Source: Treponema sp. UBA6988 (GTDB taxonomy: Bacteria > Spirochaetota > Spirochaetia > Treponematales > Treponemataceae). Taken from it: a stretch of DNA of 46,307 nucleotides. Below the pieces are notes generated by a model. The model saw only the letters and a program-made list of their open reading frames with translations, had not been told where the DNA came from and searched no databases. The position numbers and the translations under genes are program-made. Location: positions 1-46,307 of the forward strand of contig DJYC01000063.1 in assembly GCA_002448445.1 (NCBI GenBank), in the 5' to 3' direction. Shown in pieces: positions 23,688-32,802 of this stretch (position 1 is its first letter; every line of letters starts with the position of its first letter).

Positions 23688-25175
23688 CTAATACTTAAAG
23701 CGAAGAACATTCCATGTAAGCTTATCCATGCTAATGCAGAACTTTCCATTTTCGCCTTTTACAGCAGGAAGCTTTCTTGGAACGACCGCATTGGGATTTT
23801 CAAAAGTGTTTACCGCATTCAGGTCGCCACCACCAAGCACTATATGCTCCGTCATAGTCATGGGGGGAAGCTCGTGCAGCTCAAGATCCAATTCATGGCT
23901 CTGCTTTTTATCTATGTTAAGGCAGAAGACCGTCAGCTCCTGCTTTTCTTCGCAGAGGACTACGGCAGTGGCCAAAAGAGGCGTGTCACCGTAGCATGTT
24001 TCCATCGTAGGCGCATTGATTACGGGTCTCAAGACACTTCCGCGACCAAATTCAGAAAGCTGCTTGAAGGGCCAGAAAATCGTCTGCCTTATGACTTTAC
24101 CGCCCTTCATCGTAAAAATTGGGGCAATCACATTCACAAGCTGGGCAAGGCAGGCTATTTTTACGCGGTCGCAGTTGTTCAAGAGCGTAATTCCAAGCCC
24201 GCCAAAGACAAGAGCATCCAGAAGGGAATACCTGTCTTCAAGGAGGGCCGGCACTTCTTCCCAGCCGTGGGGCTTCTGCTTCTGCTGGTACCAGATATTC
24301 CACTCATCAAAGGAAAGGTTCACCGTCTTTTTGCTGCGTTTAAGTGCCTTTACGTAGTCTGCGGTTGCCGTCACGCTGTGAATAAAAGAATCCATCTCCA
24401 CGAACGATGCAAGGAAATCGTCATCGTTGCCAAGATTTTCATAATAGCGGTGAAGGGAAAGGTAGTCGATATGCTCGTAGGTATGCTCAAGTACGATTCT
24501 GTCCCATTCCGGATATGTCGGAAGCTGGGAAGAGGCGCTGCCGCATGCCACAAGCTCAAGCGTATCGTCTATCCACTTCATGATTTTTGCGGTCTCACAT
24601 GCCTTTTTTCCGTAATCGGAAGCATCAAGGTGGCAAATCTGCCAGGGGCCGTCCATCTCGTTTCCAAGGCACCATGTCTTTATACCGTAGGGCTTTTCGT
24701 GGCCGTTTTTCTTACGCAAATCGCTCCATGCAGTTCCGCCGGGAAAGTTGCAGTATTCCAGAAGCTCGCCTGCCTCCTTTGGACTTCCTGTTCCCATATT
24801 AACCGCACCCATTATTCCAGTTCCAGCCTTTTGGGTCCAGTCGTAGAATTCATCTATTCCAAATTGGTTTGATTCTATGGTCTTCCACGCCAAGTCAAGG
24901 CGTTTGGGACGCAGCTCCTTTGGGCCTATTCCGTCCGTCCACTTGTAGCCGGAAAGAAAATTGCCACCGGGGTAGCGGACAAGAGAAACATTCAGCTCTC
25001 TTACCAGATTGATTACGTCTTTTCTAAAGCCCTGCTCATCGGCTTCCGGGTGGCCTGGTTCATAAATTCCTGAATAAACTGCACGGCCAAGATGTTCAAT
25101 GAATGAACTAAAGAGGCGGTCATCAGTATCCGCAACCTTGAAATTCTTCTCCACAATAACTTTTATTTTGCTCAT
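23688..25175 (-). CDS. abfA: Alpha-L-arabinofuranosidase, glycoside hydrolase family 51
   Basis: A 495-residue intracellular enzyme (no signal peptide) that releases L-arabinose from arabinoxylan/arabinan oligosaccharides. The (beta/alpha)8 barrel has acid/base E173 in WCLGNEMDGPW and nucleophile E291 in LSFDEWNIWY; both match the GH51 positions. RYPGGNFLSGYKW near the N-terminus is a family hallmark, and the C-terminal ~120 residues are the jelly-roll domain. ATG 25175 has an AGGGG site. No transporter or other arabinan gene adjoins. It implies a plant-polymer diet, consistent with a gut or rumen host. Confidence 0.93.
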   Translation of the reverse strand: MSKIKVIVEKNFKVADTDDRLFSSFIEHLGRAVYSGIYEPGHPEADEQGFRKDVINLVRELNVSLVRYPGGNFLSGYKWTDGIGPKELRPKRLDLAWKTIESNQFGIDEFYDWTQKAGTGIMGAVNMGTGSPKEAGELLEYCNFPGGTAWSDLRKKNGHEKPYGIKTWCLGNEMDGPWQICHLDASDYGKKACETAKIMKWIDDTLELVACGSASSQLPTYPEWDRIVLEHTYEHIDYLSLHRYYENLGNDDDFLASFVEMDSFIHSVTATADYVKALKRSKKTVNLSFDEWNIWYQQKQKPHGWEEVPALLEDRYSLLDALVFGGLGITLLNNCDRVKIACLAQLVNVIAPIFTMKGGKVIRQTIFWPFKQLSEFGRGSVLRPVINAPTMETCYGDTPLLATAVVLCEEKQELTVFCLNIDKKQSHELDLELHELPPMTMTEHIVLGGGDLNAVNTFENPNAVVPRKLPAVKGENGKFCISMDKLTWNVLRFKY

Positions 25176-25249
25176 ATTACATTCCCCTTTGAACATTCAC
25201 TTACTTTGCAGTCTATTATATTCTGAATAAATCATCAAAGCAACCTAGA

Positions 25250-25395
25250 CCTCAATGCAGAGGCACGGAGCGTTCGCAGCTTGCAGAAGAGCAGGCGTTG
25301 CGGGCGGCGTTTGAGCCCGCAGAGGGGGTAGGCGGAAATGAGCGAAGCGAATTGGAGCCGAGGGGGAGACTTCCCCCTCCTTGGGTATGAATTAT
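25250..25395 (+). repeat. GC-rich intergenic patch (copy G, divergent)
   Basis: A G-rich stretch with GCACGGAGCGTTCGCAGC, GAATTGGAGCCGAGGG and a GGGGGAGACTTCCCCC hairpin. It is related in composition but only loosely in sequence to the other mosaic repeats, and has no coding potential. Confidence 0.45.
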
Positions 25396-25422
25396 CCTTC
25401 ACTATGCAAAAGAATCGCTTTG

Positions 25423-25451
25423 TTGCATAAAGACCAAAATTCTTCTATAAT
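25423..25451 (+). promoter_or_regulatory. purL promoter, leaderless type
   Basis: TTGCAT (25423-25428), 17 bp, consensus TATAAT (25446-25451), 6 nt, ATG 25458. With no leader there is no room for a purine riboswitch, so control would have to act at the promoter. Confidence 0.75.
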
Positions 25452-25457
25452 ACACCC

Positions 25458-28400
25458 ATGGTTCGTATCTACGTAGAAAGAAAGGCCGGCTTTGCAAACG
25501 AAGCGGCGCGGATTTATTCCGAAATAAGCGGTTTTTTGGGAATTGGTGGTGTTACCGGTGTTCGTTACCTGAACCGGTACGATATAGAAAATGTTTCTGA
25601 CGCTGTTGCAAAATTGGCAGCCACACGCATTTTCTCCGAACCCCAGTCGGACAATGTTTTCTTTGAAGATTTTGAAGTGCCCGCAGGTTCAACTCAGATT
25701 ATCTGGGAATACCTGCCCGGGCAGTACGACCAGCGTGCGGATTCTGCAGAGCAGTGCCTTAGCCTTTTGCGTGAAGGTCTAAAAGGTTCCGTTACGGTTG
25801 GCACAGAGCCTCCCCGCGTAAAATGTGCAAAAATCGTTTTGCTTAGCGGAAACGTTGCCGCTAGCGACGTAGAAAAAATTCAGCATTACCTTATAAACCC
25901 GGTGGACAGCCGTTTGGCAGATTCAGCAAAGCCAAAGACTCTGCAAATGCAAACCCATGTTCCCGGAGACATAGAAATTGTAACAGGCTTTATCTCTTTG
26001 AATGAAAAGGACCTTGAAGCCTACCGCAACCAGCTTGGCCTTGCAATGGACTTTGCAGACATCAAGTGGATGCAGGATTACTTTAAGAAGATTAACCGCG
26101 ACCCAACCATTACGGAGATCCGCGTTCTTGACACTTACTGGAGCGACCACTGCCGCCACACAACATTCAACACGATTCTTAAGGACATTCAGATAGAAGA
26201 CGGTCCTTACGCAGACCTTTTCCGTTCAAGCTACCAGCACTACACGGACATGAGGGCAGACCTCTACGCAAACCGTCCAGACAAGAAAGTAACCCTTATG
26301 GACATGGCCTGCATTGGTGCAAAATACCTTCGTGCCCACGGCGGCCTAAAAGAACTGGAAGTTAGCGAAGAAAACAACGCCTGTTCCATTTACATTGACG
26401 TTCATTATACAACAGATGCTTCCGGCAAGCCTTTGGCAAAAGAAGAAACTGAACGCTGGCTTCTTGAATTTAAGAACGAAACCCACAACCACCCTACAGA
26501 AATTGAACCCTTTGGTGGTGCTGCAACATGTATTGGAGGAGCAATCCGTGACCCGCTTAGCGCACGCTCTTGGGTTTACCAGGCACTCCGCGTAACAGGT
26601 GCGGCAGACCCAACAGTTCCTCTTAACCAGACCCTGCCCGGAAAGCTCCCGCAGATGAAGCTTACCCGCGAGGCTGCCCAAGGCTTTTCTTCTTACGGAA
26701 ACCAGATTGGCCTAACCACTGGCCAGGTTACAGAAGTTTACCACCCAGGTTACCTTGCAAAGCGCATGGAACTTGGTGCGGTTATTGCCGCTGCCCCAGT
26801 TGACCTTGTTCTCCGCGAAACCCCGGAAGCAGGAGACATTATCATTTTGCTTGGCGGAGGAACAGGACGCGACGGTATTGGTGGAGCTACAGGTTCTTCC
26901 AAGGTTCACACACAAAAGTCCGTTACTACAGCCGCCGCAGAAGTTCAGAAGGGAAATGCCGTAGAAGAGAGAAAGATTCAGCGCCTCTTCCGCAACAAAG
27001 AAGCATGCCTTATGATCCGCCGCTGCAACGACTTTGGTGCTGGTGGCGTAAGCGTAGCCGTTGGAGAACTAGCACCTGGTCTTGACATTAACTTGGATGC
27101 AGTTCCCAAGAAGTATGAAGGCCTTGACGGAACCGAACTTGCAATAAGCGAAAGCCAGGAACGCATGGCAGTTGTTGTCCGCAAAGAAAACGTACAGAAG
27201 TTCATCGAAGCCGCAAACGCAGAAAACCTTAACGCAGTTGTTGTTGCAACCGTTACGGACACAAACCGCATGGTAATGAAGTGGCGCGGAAAAACAATCG
27301 TAGACATTGACCGCTCATTCATAGACACAGCAGGTGCCCCACACGAAGCAGAAGCCCTTTTGGAAAGCCCTGCAGAACCAAAAGAATCGCCTCTCGTAAA
27401 TCCTCTTGAAAGCGTTGCAAAAGTCTTGGGCAATAACCCGGATCCAGATGCAGTAGAAAAAGCCTGGATTGCAAACATGCAGGATCTTGCCTGTTGCTCA
27501 CAGCGTGGCTTGGGAGAAGGCTTTGACGGTTCAATCGGTGCGTCATCAGTTCTTATGCCTTATGGCGGAAAGTACCAGTGCACACCGGAAGCCGGTATGG
27601 CCGCAAAGATTCCGGTCCTTTCTCCCCGCGAAACTTCCACCGTCAGCCTTATGAGCTACGGCTTTGACCCCCGCGTTGCCCAGTGGTCAGCATGGCACGG
27701 CGGACAGACAGCTGTATTGTCAAGCCTTGCAAAGATTACCTGCCTTGGCGGAAGGGCATCCACCTGTTACCTCTCATTCCAGGAATTCTTTGGACGCGCT
27801 GTAGACAAAAAGACCTGGGGCTACCCCGCAGCAGCCCTGCTTGGAGCCTTGGACGCACAGAATTCCATGGGCACAGGTTCAATCGGCGGCAAGGACAGCA
27901 TGAGCGGAACCTTTGAAAAGCTCAACGTTCCACACACACTCGTAAGCTTTGCCGTAACAACCGACACCGCAAAGAACATCAGAAGCGGTTCATTCCAGAA
28001 AGCCGGAAACGGAATTTACCTTGTAAGCGTTCCATATTCACAAGCCCTTGCACCAGACTTTGAAACCTTCAAGCAGAACTCCGAAGTTCTCTACAAGCTT
28101 AATGCCAGCGGAAAAATCAGCGCAATGTACCCGGTAACTGCCGGCGGTATTGCAGAAGCCGTAAGCAAAATGGCAATGGGCAACAGAATCGGTGCCGCAA
28201 TCAGGATGATTCCAGAAAGCGCAACCGCTGCCGAGCTAGACCTTGACGTAAGCGCACGCGACCTCTTTACTCCGCTCTACGGTTCAATCATCGTGGAAAG
28301 CGCAGAAGACCTGGAAGCTGTTGCAGACTTTGCAGAAGGAACAGTTGTAAAGCTTGGAGAAACAACAGCAGAAAAATCAATCAACGTCTTTGGCACAACA

Positions 28401-29420
28401 ATCGCCCTGGACAAGATAGAAAAAGCCTGGGAAGAAAAACTTTCTGTCGTATTCCCTCCGGTAAGCGGCAAAAAGGAACAGGACGCACTTGAAGACTGGG
28501 CAAAGAAAGAGCACGAATCCCTTGCAAAAGCACGCGCAAGCTTCAACATTAAGAATCTTCCTGCATCAAAGCCACGCGTAATCATCCCCGTATTCCCAGG
28601 AACAAACTGCGAGTACGACATGGCACGCGCATTCAACCTGAACGGAGCGGATACAAAGATTATGGTATTCCGCAACCGCACGCCGGAAGAACTTTCTCAA
28701 AGCCTCAGGAACTTTGCAAAAGAAATTCAGGAGGCACAGATCCTTGCATTCTCAGGTGGATTCAGCAGCGGAGACGAACCCGACGGTTCCGGCAAATACA
28801 TTGCAAACGTAATCCGCGAGCACCAGGTAGCAGACGCAATCATGGACTTGCTCAAAAAGCGCAACGGCCTTGTACTCGGCATCTGCAACGGATTCCAGGC
28901 CCTTATCAAGACAGGCCTTGTCCCCTACGGAGAAATCCGCGACATGACGGACAAAACGCCAACCCTTACCTTTAACAATGTTGGCCGCCTCGTAAGCCGC
29001 GTGGTCCGCACAAGAATCGTAAGCGCAAACAGCCCCTGGGCACTGGACAAAAGCGTCCTTGAACCAAAGATGCACCTAATCCCCGTAAGCCACGGAGAAG
29101 GCCGCATTGTAATGGAAAAGGACCTTGCCAAACAGCTCTTCCAGGCAGGACAAGTCTTTACCCAGTACGTAGACGAAAACGGCATGCCAAGCATCAGCGA
29201 ACCGAATAACCCCAACGGCAGCCTCTTTGCAATCGAAGGCCTCACAAGCCCAGACGGACACGTCCTCGGCAAAATGGGACACAACGAGCGCACCGTAGGC
29301 CTTGACGCAAACGGTTCATCCGCAGACCTGATCAAAAACATTGCCGTGGAAGGCATTGCAAGCAAAAACGAAAACTCCTGCCAGAACATTTTCCGCGCAG
29401 GCGTTTCCTATTTTGCATAG
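25458..29420 (+). CDS. purL: Phosphoribosylformylglycinamidine synthase, single-chain (PurL)
   Basis: A 1320-residue large-type FGAM synthase (fourth step of purine synthesis: FGAR + Gln + ATP to FGAM). The N-terminal PurS-like domain (~1-200) is followed by a linker. The first AIRS-like lobe starts near 220 with YWSDHCRHTTF and NETHNHPTEIEPFGGAATC. The second lobe has GSIGGKDSMSGTF. The C-terminal class I glutaminase (~1045-1320) has nucleophile C1143 in LGICNGFQALI and the SHGEGR His/Glu pair. All catalytic features are present. It stands alone, not in a pur operon. Confidence 0.95.
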   Translation: MVRIYVERKAGFANEAARIYSEISGFLGIGGVTGVRYLNRYDIENVSDAVAKLAATRIFSEPQSDNVFFEDFEVPAGSTQIIWEYLPGQYDQRADSAEQCLSLLREGLKGSVTVGTEPPRVKCAKIVLLSGNVAASDVEKIQHYLINPVDSRLADSAKPKTLQMQTHVPGDIEIVTGFISLNEKDLEAYRNQLGLAMDFADIKWMQDYFKKINRDPTITEIRVLDTYWSDHCRHTTFNTILKDIQIEDGPYADLFRSSYQHYTDMRADLYANRPDKKVTLMDMACIGAKYLRAHGGLKELEVSEENNACSIYIDVHYTTDASGKPLAKEETERWLLEFKNETHNHPTEIEPFGGAATCIGGAIRDPLSARSWVYQALRVTGAADPTVPLNQTLPGKLPQMKLTREAAQGFSSYGNQIGLTTGQVTEVYHPGYLAKRMELGAVIAAAPVDLVLRETPEAGDIIILLGGGTGRDGIGGATGSSKVHTQKSVTTAAAEVQKGNAVEERKIQRLFRNKEACLMIRRCNDFGAGGVSVAVGELAPGLDINLDAVPKKYEGLDGTELAISESQERMAVVVRKENVQKFIEAANAENLNAVVVATVTDTNRMVMKWRGKTIVDIDRSFIDTAGAPHEAEALLESPAEPKESPLVNPLESVAKVLGNNPDPDAVEKAWIANMQDLACCSQRGLGEGFDGSIGASSVLMPYGGKYQCTPEAGMAAKIPVLSPRETSTVSLMSYGFDPRVAQWSAWHGGQTAVLSSLAKITCLGGRASTCYLSFQEFFGRAVDKKTWGYPAAALLGALDAQNSMGTGSIGGKDSMSGTFEKLNVPHTLVSFAVTTDTAKNIRSGSFQKAGNGIYLVSVPYSQALAPDFETFKQNSEVLYKLNASGKISAMYPVTAGGIAEAVSKMAMGNRIGAAIRMIPESATAAELDLDVSARDLFTPLYGSIIVESAEDLEAVADFAEGTVVKLGETTAEKSINVFGTTIALDKIEKAWEEKLSVVFPPVSGKKEQDALEDWAKKEHESLAKARASFNIKNLPASKPRVIIPVFPGTNCEYDMARAFNLNGADTKIMVFRNRTPEELSQSLRNFAKEIQEAQILAFSGGFSSGDEPDGSGKYIANVIREHQVADAIMDLLKKRNGLVLGICNGFQALIKTGLVPYGEIRDMTDKTPTLTFNNVGRLVSRVVRTRIVSANSPWALDKSVLEPKMHLIPVSHGEGRIVMEKDLAKQLFQAGQVFTQYVDENGMPSISEPNNPNGSLFAIEGLTSPDGHVLGKMGHNERTVGLDANGSSADLIKNIAVEGIASKNENSCQNIFRAGVSYFA

Positions 29421-29499
29421 AGCAAACAAATAAAAACCCAGGGACAGTTTTTCTGGAAGATTTTTTTTCTTATCTGGAGCCGCTTTTTCCTGTAAAACT

Positions 29500-29625
29500 G
29501 TCCCTTCGGGAAGGCCTTTCGGAACGGGCTTTCCGGGGTTCCGCGGGGCCCTTCCCGCTCCATTGCTTCGCAACGGCTGCGCCGCCCCTCCAATCCCGGC
29601 TAGGCTTAATGGCAAGTAAGCCAAC
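29500..29625 (-). repeat. GC-rich mosaic repeat (copy H, reverse sense)
   Basis: On the minus strand it reads GCCGGGATTGGAGGGGCG, GCGCAGCCGTTGCGAAGCAA, GGCCCCGCGGAACCCCGG and AAAGCCCG, nearly the same as copies A and D. It lies between purL and the next gene; it may contain the purL terminator but no T run is obvious. Confidence 0.65.
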
Positions 29626-29644
29626 CGCACAAGAAGGAGCAAAT

Positions 29645-30352
29645 ATGAAAAAACTTGCACTGGTATTTTTATTCATCCTATCAGGAATGTCGCTTATGTT
29701 TCCAGAAAAAGCCAAGACAAATTCCCAGACGGACTCCTATGAATATGAAGAAGACGGCGATGATTACGATGCTGAACTTAAAGAACTTTCCAGGCTAAGC
29801 CCCAAAGAATTGGCGGAACTTTTATCCACGGAAGAAAACGAAAACTTCATTACGCTTTACGCCCTAACCTTAATAAAAGAAGGTTTTGATGCCGACAAAA
29901 ATATTCCTCAGGTAACAGAAAAGCGCTTCAAAGAAATCCTAAAAGAAATTGTAACTCTGGAAAGCAAAATCCAAAAGAAAATAAAAAAATCAGGCTACGA
30001 AAAAAAAGACGGCTATGCTTACCAAAAAGCCTTCGGCAACACATTCCTGGTAAACGTAAAGGCAGACACTCCCTATGCCTACCATAAAATCCACAACCCG
30101 GAGCCAGCCAACGGCCTGAATAACTTTATCAGCGTCATCTATACGCGCCCCAGCAGAAAAGGCTACATAATCTTTACAGGTCTCAGACTTAATCTGGACA
30201 GCTCAGTTAGTGAGGAACTAGACCTTGACGAAGAAACCTTTGCCGAAATATACAAAGAATGCGAAGAAGAATCTGCATTCACAACTTCATTAAAAATAGC
30301 AGGCAAAGAATACACTGTCTTTTTCCAGGATATAGAAGACGACTTAGAATGA
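29645..30352 (+). CDS. Secreted protein of unknown function
   Basis: A 235-residue protein with a signal peptide (MKKLALVFLFILSGMSLMF) and a very acidic N-terminal mature part (YEYEEDGDDYDAELKELS), then helix-rich charged sequence and a C-terminal alpha/beta region (TFLVNVKADTPYAYHK, KGYIIFTGLRLN). An AAGGAG ribosome binding site precedes ATG 29645, which I prefer over a longer upstream reading. No family recognised. It is first in a run of four exported or membrane proteins. Confidence 0.65.
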   Translation: MKKLALVFLFILSGMSLMFPEKAKTNSQTDSYEYEEDGDDYDAELKELSRLSPKELAELLSTEENENFITLYALTLIKEGFDADKNIPQVTEKRFKEILKEIVTLESKIQKKIKKSGYEKKDGYAYQKAFGNTFLVNVKADTPYAYHKIHNPEPANGLNNFISVIYTRPSRKGYIIFTGLRLNLDSSVSEELDLDEETFAEIYKECEEESAFTTSLKIAGKEYTVFFQDIEDDLE

Positions 30353-30379
30353 ACAAATTCGACTTTAAACAATCCTGTC

Positions 30380-30408
30380 ATTACCGGGCTTGACCCGGTA
30401 ATCTTTTT
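30380..30408 (+). terminator. Rho-independent terminator
   Basis: ATTACCGGG (30380-30388), loop CTTGA, CCCGGTAAT (30394-30402), then CTTTTT. A perfect 9-bp stem between two genes on the same strand. Confidence 0.8.
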
Positions 30409-30445
30409 AAGCAGAAGTGATATTCAAGCATATAAAGAGAGAATC

Positions 30446-31600
30446 ATGAATATATTTGTAGAATTTAATTTTCCTGGACCCGAATCCTTTATAGCAATTG
30501 CAATGATAATACTTTTTTTCTCACTCTTTATCTTAAGCCCTGTAGTAATCACAATACTGAACATTAGGAATGTATTTGCCAAGAAAAAGATTATTCCTCG
30601 GGGCCTGCTTTTCCTGACTGTTATCATTGGACTCTGCTTTTATTTCCTTTGCCTAGATGTTTGTCGTGTAACTCCTTGTGAATGGAACACAGCTACTATC
30701 ATAGGGGAATACCACACTCCGATTGCAAGTGGATACCGCTTTTCCTTTCTAGCTTTGATTGCTCTTGGTGCCGCATCACTTTTTACGCTTGCCCTTGTTC
30801 CCGCAAAAAAACTTCCGCCGCTTGCCGCAAGCTTTGCACTAGCAGGACTTCTTATTGGAAACCTGCTCAATCTTTTTTATGCAATCCACCTTGCGCCCTT
30901 TTTCTTTACAAAAGAATTTCCATATTTTGAAGATCCAATTCAATGCGAACCGCTTCTTTTTCACTTTAACATTCTGCTGCTTTCTCTTTACTATGGAAAA
31001 AAACAAATCCTTGAACAGATTCTGCTAATGGACCAAAAAATTGCAAAGGCAAATTCGCCCCACTTAAAAAAACTCTATGCCTTTCTAAAAAAAGTTTCCA
31101 ACTGGCCCATAGCCGCTTTTCTTGCCCTAATTCCCCTGGCACTCTTAATAGAAATTATTCTGCTTCTCTTTGGACAGGGAGCAGCTGGTCCTGTAAAAAT
31201 GTTTACTATGACGGCAGACTGGACTTTTTCCCAGCAGATACCGCCGCCGCCTCTTGAACACAGCGGGCATTACCTTTGCACGGTTGCAGCTGGCGGTCAC
31301 AAGAACCTGGTAAAGCCCCTACGCTTTGGAAACAGAAGGGGAAGAAAAATCATTGTGAACAGGCAGCTTATGGTGGCAAATGCCTTTGAAGAACTGGTAG
31401 CAGAAAAAGCCCCATCCCTGCACAAAAAAATCCGCCGCTTTTACGACAGCCACGGCTATCCGCTTTCCAAGATTATTACAACGCCGCTTCGTGCAGACCT
31501 TGTATACCTTTTGATGAAGCCCCTTGAATGGCTCTTTGCCCTTGCACTATATTTGTTCAGTACAAATCCAGAAGAGCGCATTTCCAGGCAGTACGCTTAA
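30446..31600 (+). CDS. Multi-pass membrane protein (DUF6688-like)
   Basis: A 384-residue protein with about six hydrophobic helices in the first 250 residues (ESFIAIAMIILFFSLFILS, LLFLTVIIGLCFYFLCL, FSFLALIALGAASLFTLAL and others). A conserved-looking C-terminal cytoplasmic part contains SGHYLCTVAAGGHKNLVKP, IVNRQLMVANAFEELV, and KPLEWLFALALYLFSTNPE near the end. This tail resembles, from memory, proteins annotated as DUF6688, whose function is unknown. A GAGAGA site precedes ATG 30446. Confidence 0.65.
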   Translation: MNIFVEFNFPGPESFIAIAMIILFFSLFILSPVVITILNIRNVFAKKKIIPRGLLFLTVIIGLCFYFLCLDVCRVTPCEWNTATIIGEYHTPIASGYRFSFLALIALGAASLFTLALVPAKKLPPLAASFALAGLLIGNLLNLFYAIHLAPFFFTKEFPYFEDPIQCEPLLFHFNILLLSLYYGKKQILEQILLMDQKIAKANSPHLKKLYAFLKKVSNWPIAAFLALIPLALLIEIILLLFGQGAAGPVKMFTMTADWTFSQQIPPPPLEHSGHYLCTVAAGGHKNLVKPLRFGNRRGRKIIVNRQLMVANAFEELVAEKAPSLHKKIRRFYDSHGYPLSKIITTPLRADLVYLLMKPLEWLFALALYLFSTNPEERISRQYA

Positions 31601-31621
31601 TTTTTATAAAGGCAGGAAAAA

Positions 31622-32776
31622 ATGAAAAGAATTTTCGCAGCAGCAATCTTAATGCTAGCATCACTTCATCTTTTTGCATATACAGAAGGACGCACCGATT
31701 ATGCTTACATAAAGTCGGCAGAGGCAAGCAGCACTTATTCTGAATGGCTTTCTGGAAGAAAAATTATTTATGACGCCTTGAATGCTTTTGATGACAAACT
31801 GGACACCGTCTGGGTAGAAGACAAAAGCAACTCTGGAATTGGAGAAAAGCTTACGGTAGTTTTTTATGAGCCTATTAAAATTGACGAAATTAGGATTATA
31901 AACGGATTTGCCCACAAAGACTTATACAAAAAGAACAACCGCGTAAAGACTTTAAATATTGCCTGTCTTAATACTGATGTTGGGCCTGCTGCTGATTACA
32001 CTCTGGAAGACGACTGCGAAGATTTCCAATCGATTCATCTTCAAGAAACAGCTACTGTAGATGCCCTTGTTTTTACAATTCAAGATGTTTACAGGGGAAC
32101 AAAATACAATGATACCTGCATTGATGAAATTAGATTTTACTACAAAGGAAAAAAAATTGAAATTAAAAATGTTGAAACTTTAAAGCAGGCAAAAAAAGAT
32201 GCTAAGGAAAAAGCTTCCAAAGACCCGGATGAAGATTCAGCACTTTACAAAAAATTGGCCAAAAGGTCAAAGCGCTATTATCAGACCCAAGATGGAAAAC
32301 AAAACGGCAAAGCATTTCTTCTTCCACTCAATACCAGTGATGAAAAAGGGTATGTCATTGTATTTGATGGTCGCGAAATAAGTTTTTATGACTGCTGGTT
32401 TAGAGGTGTTGATGATTATAAAAAATTGATGGCAGACTATGAACATTTATGGCAATGGAAAGAAAATCCAAAGATAAACATCTATGATTATACTTTTGTT
32501 GTAGACATTGGCTACAGATGGATGGATCACAGAAACTTTAGATTTGATTCAAGTACAAACAGTGCCATAACTGAGCAAGGAACTGTTTGTTATGGTCCAG
32601 ACAATTTTAGCGGTGGCTATGAATACCGTGATTATCTGGTTGATGTAAATCCCAATAACACCTACGAGCCTTTCAGTTCTGCTGTTACGGAGCCAAATTA
32701 TCAAATTAATGTAAACGGAGAAAAATATCTTCTTGCTGACCCCGAATGCCTCTTTGTTAATTATTGGGAACCGTAA
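31622..32776 (+). CDS. Secreted protein with NADase-type glycan-binding/discoidin-like domain
   Basis: A 384-residue protein with a signal peptide (AAAILMLASLHLFA, cleavage near residue 20). Residues ~25-180 read as a discoidin-like beta-sandwich of the kind annotated as NADase-type glycan-binding: DYAYIKSAEASSTYSEW, ALNAFDDKLDTVWVEDKSN, VVFYEPIKIDEIRIINGF, CIDEIRFYYKGKKIE. The C-terminal half is of unknown type, with KGYVIVFDGREISFYDCW and repeated Tyr/Trp. A sugar-binding surface role is likely but the ligand is unknown. It starts 21 nt after the membrane protein gene. Confidence 0.7.
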   Translation: MKRIFAAAILMLASLHLFAYTEGRTDYAYIKSAEASSTYSEWLSGRKIIYDALNAFDDKLDTVWVEDKSNSGIGEKLTVVFYEPIKIDEIRIINGFAHKDLYKKNNRVKTLNIACLNTDVGPAADYTLEDDCEDFQSIHLQETATVDALVFTIQDVYRGTKYNDTCIDEIRFYYKGKKIEIKNVETLKQAKKDAKEKASKDPDEDSALYKKLAKRSKRYYQTQDGKQNGKAFLLPLNTSDEKGYVIVFDGREISFYDCWFRGVDDYKKLMADYEHLWQWKENPKINIYDYTFVVDIGYRWMDHRNFRFDSSTNSAITEQGTVCYGPDNFSGGYEYRDYLVDVNPNNTYEPFSSAVTEPNYQINVNGEKYLLADPECLFVNYWEP

Positions 32777-32802
32777 GCGTAAAGAATACTTTGGAGAATA
32801 CA

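Noticed and set aside
23673..24872. 399-residue plus-strand ORF opposite the GH51 gene
   Set aside because: Antisense shadow of a complete arabinofuranosidase with both catalytic Glu; composition not protein-like.
25197..25457. Purine riboswitch upstream of purL
   Set aside because: The promoter -10 box ends 6 nt before ATG, leaving no transcribed leader to fold.
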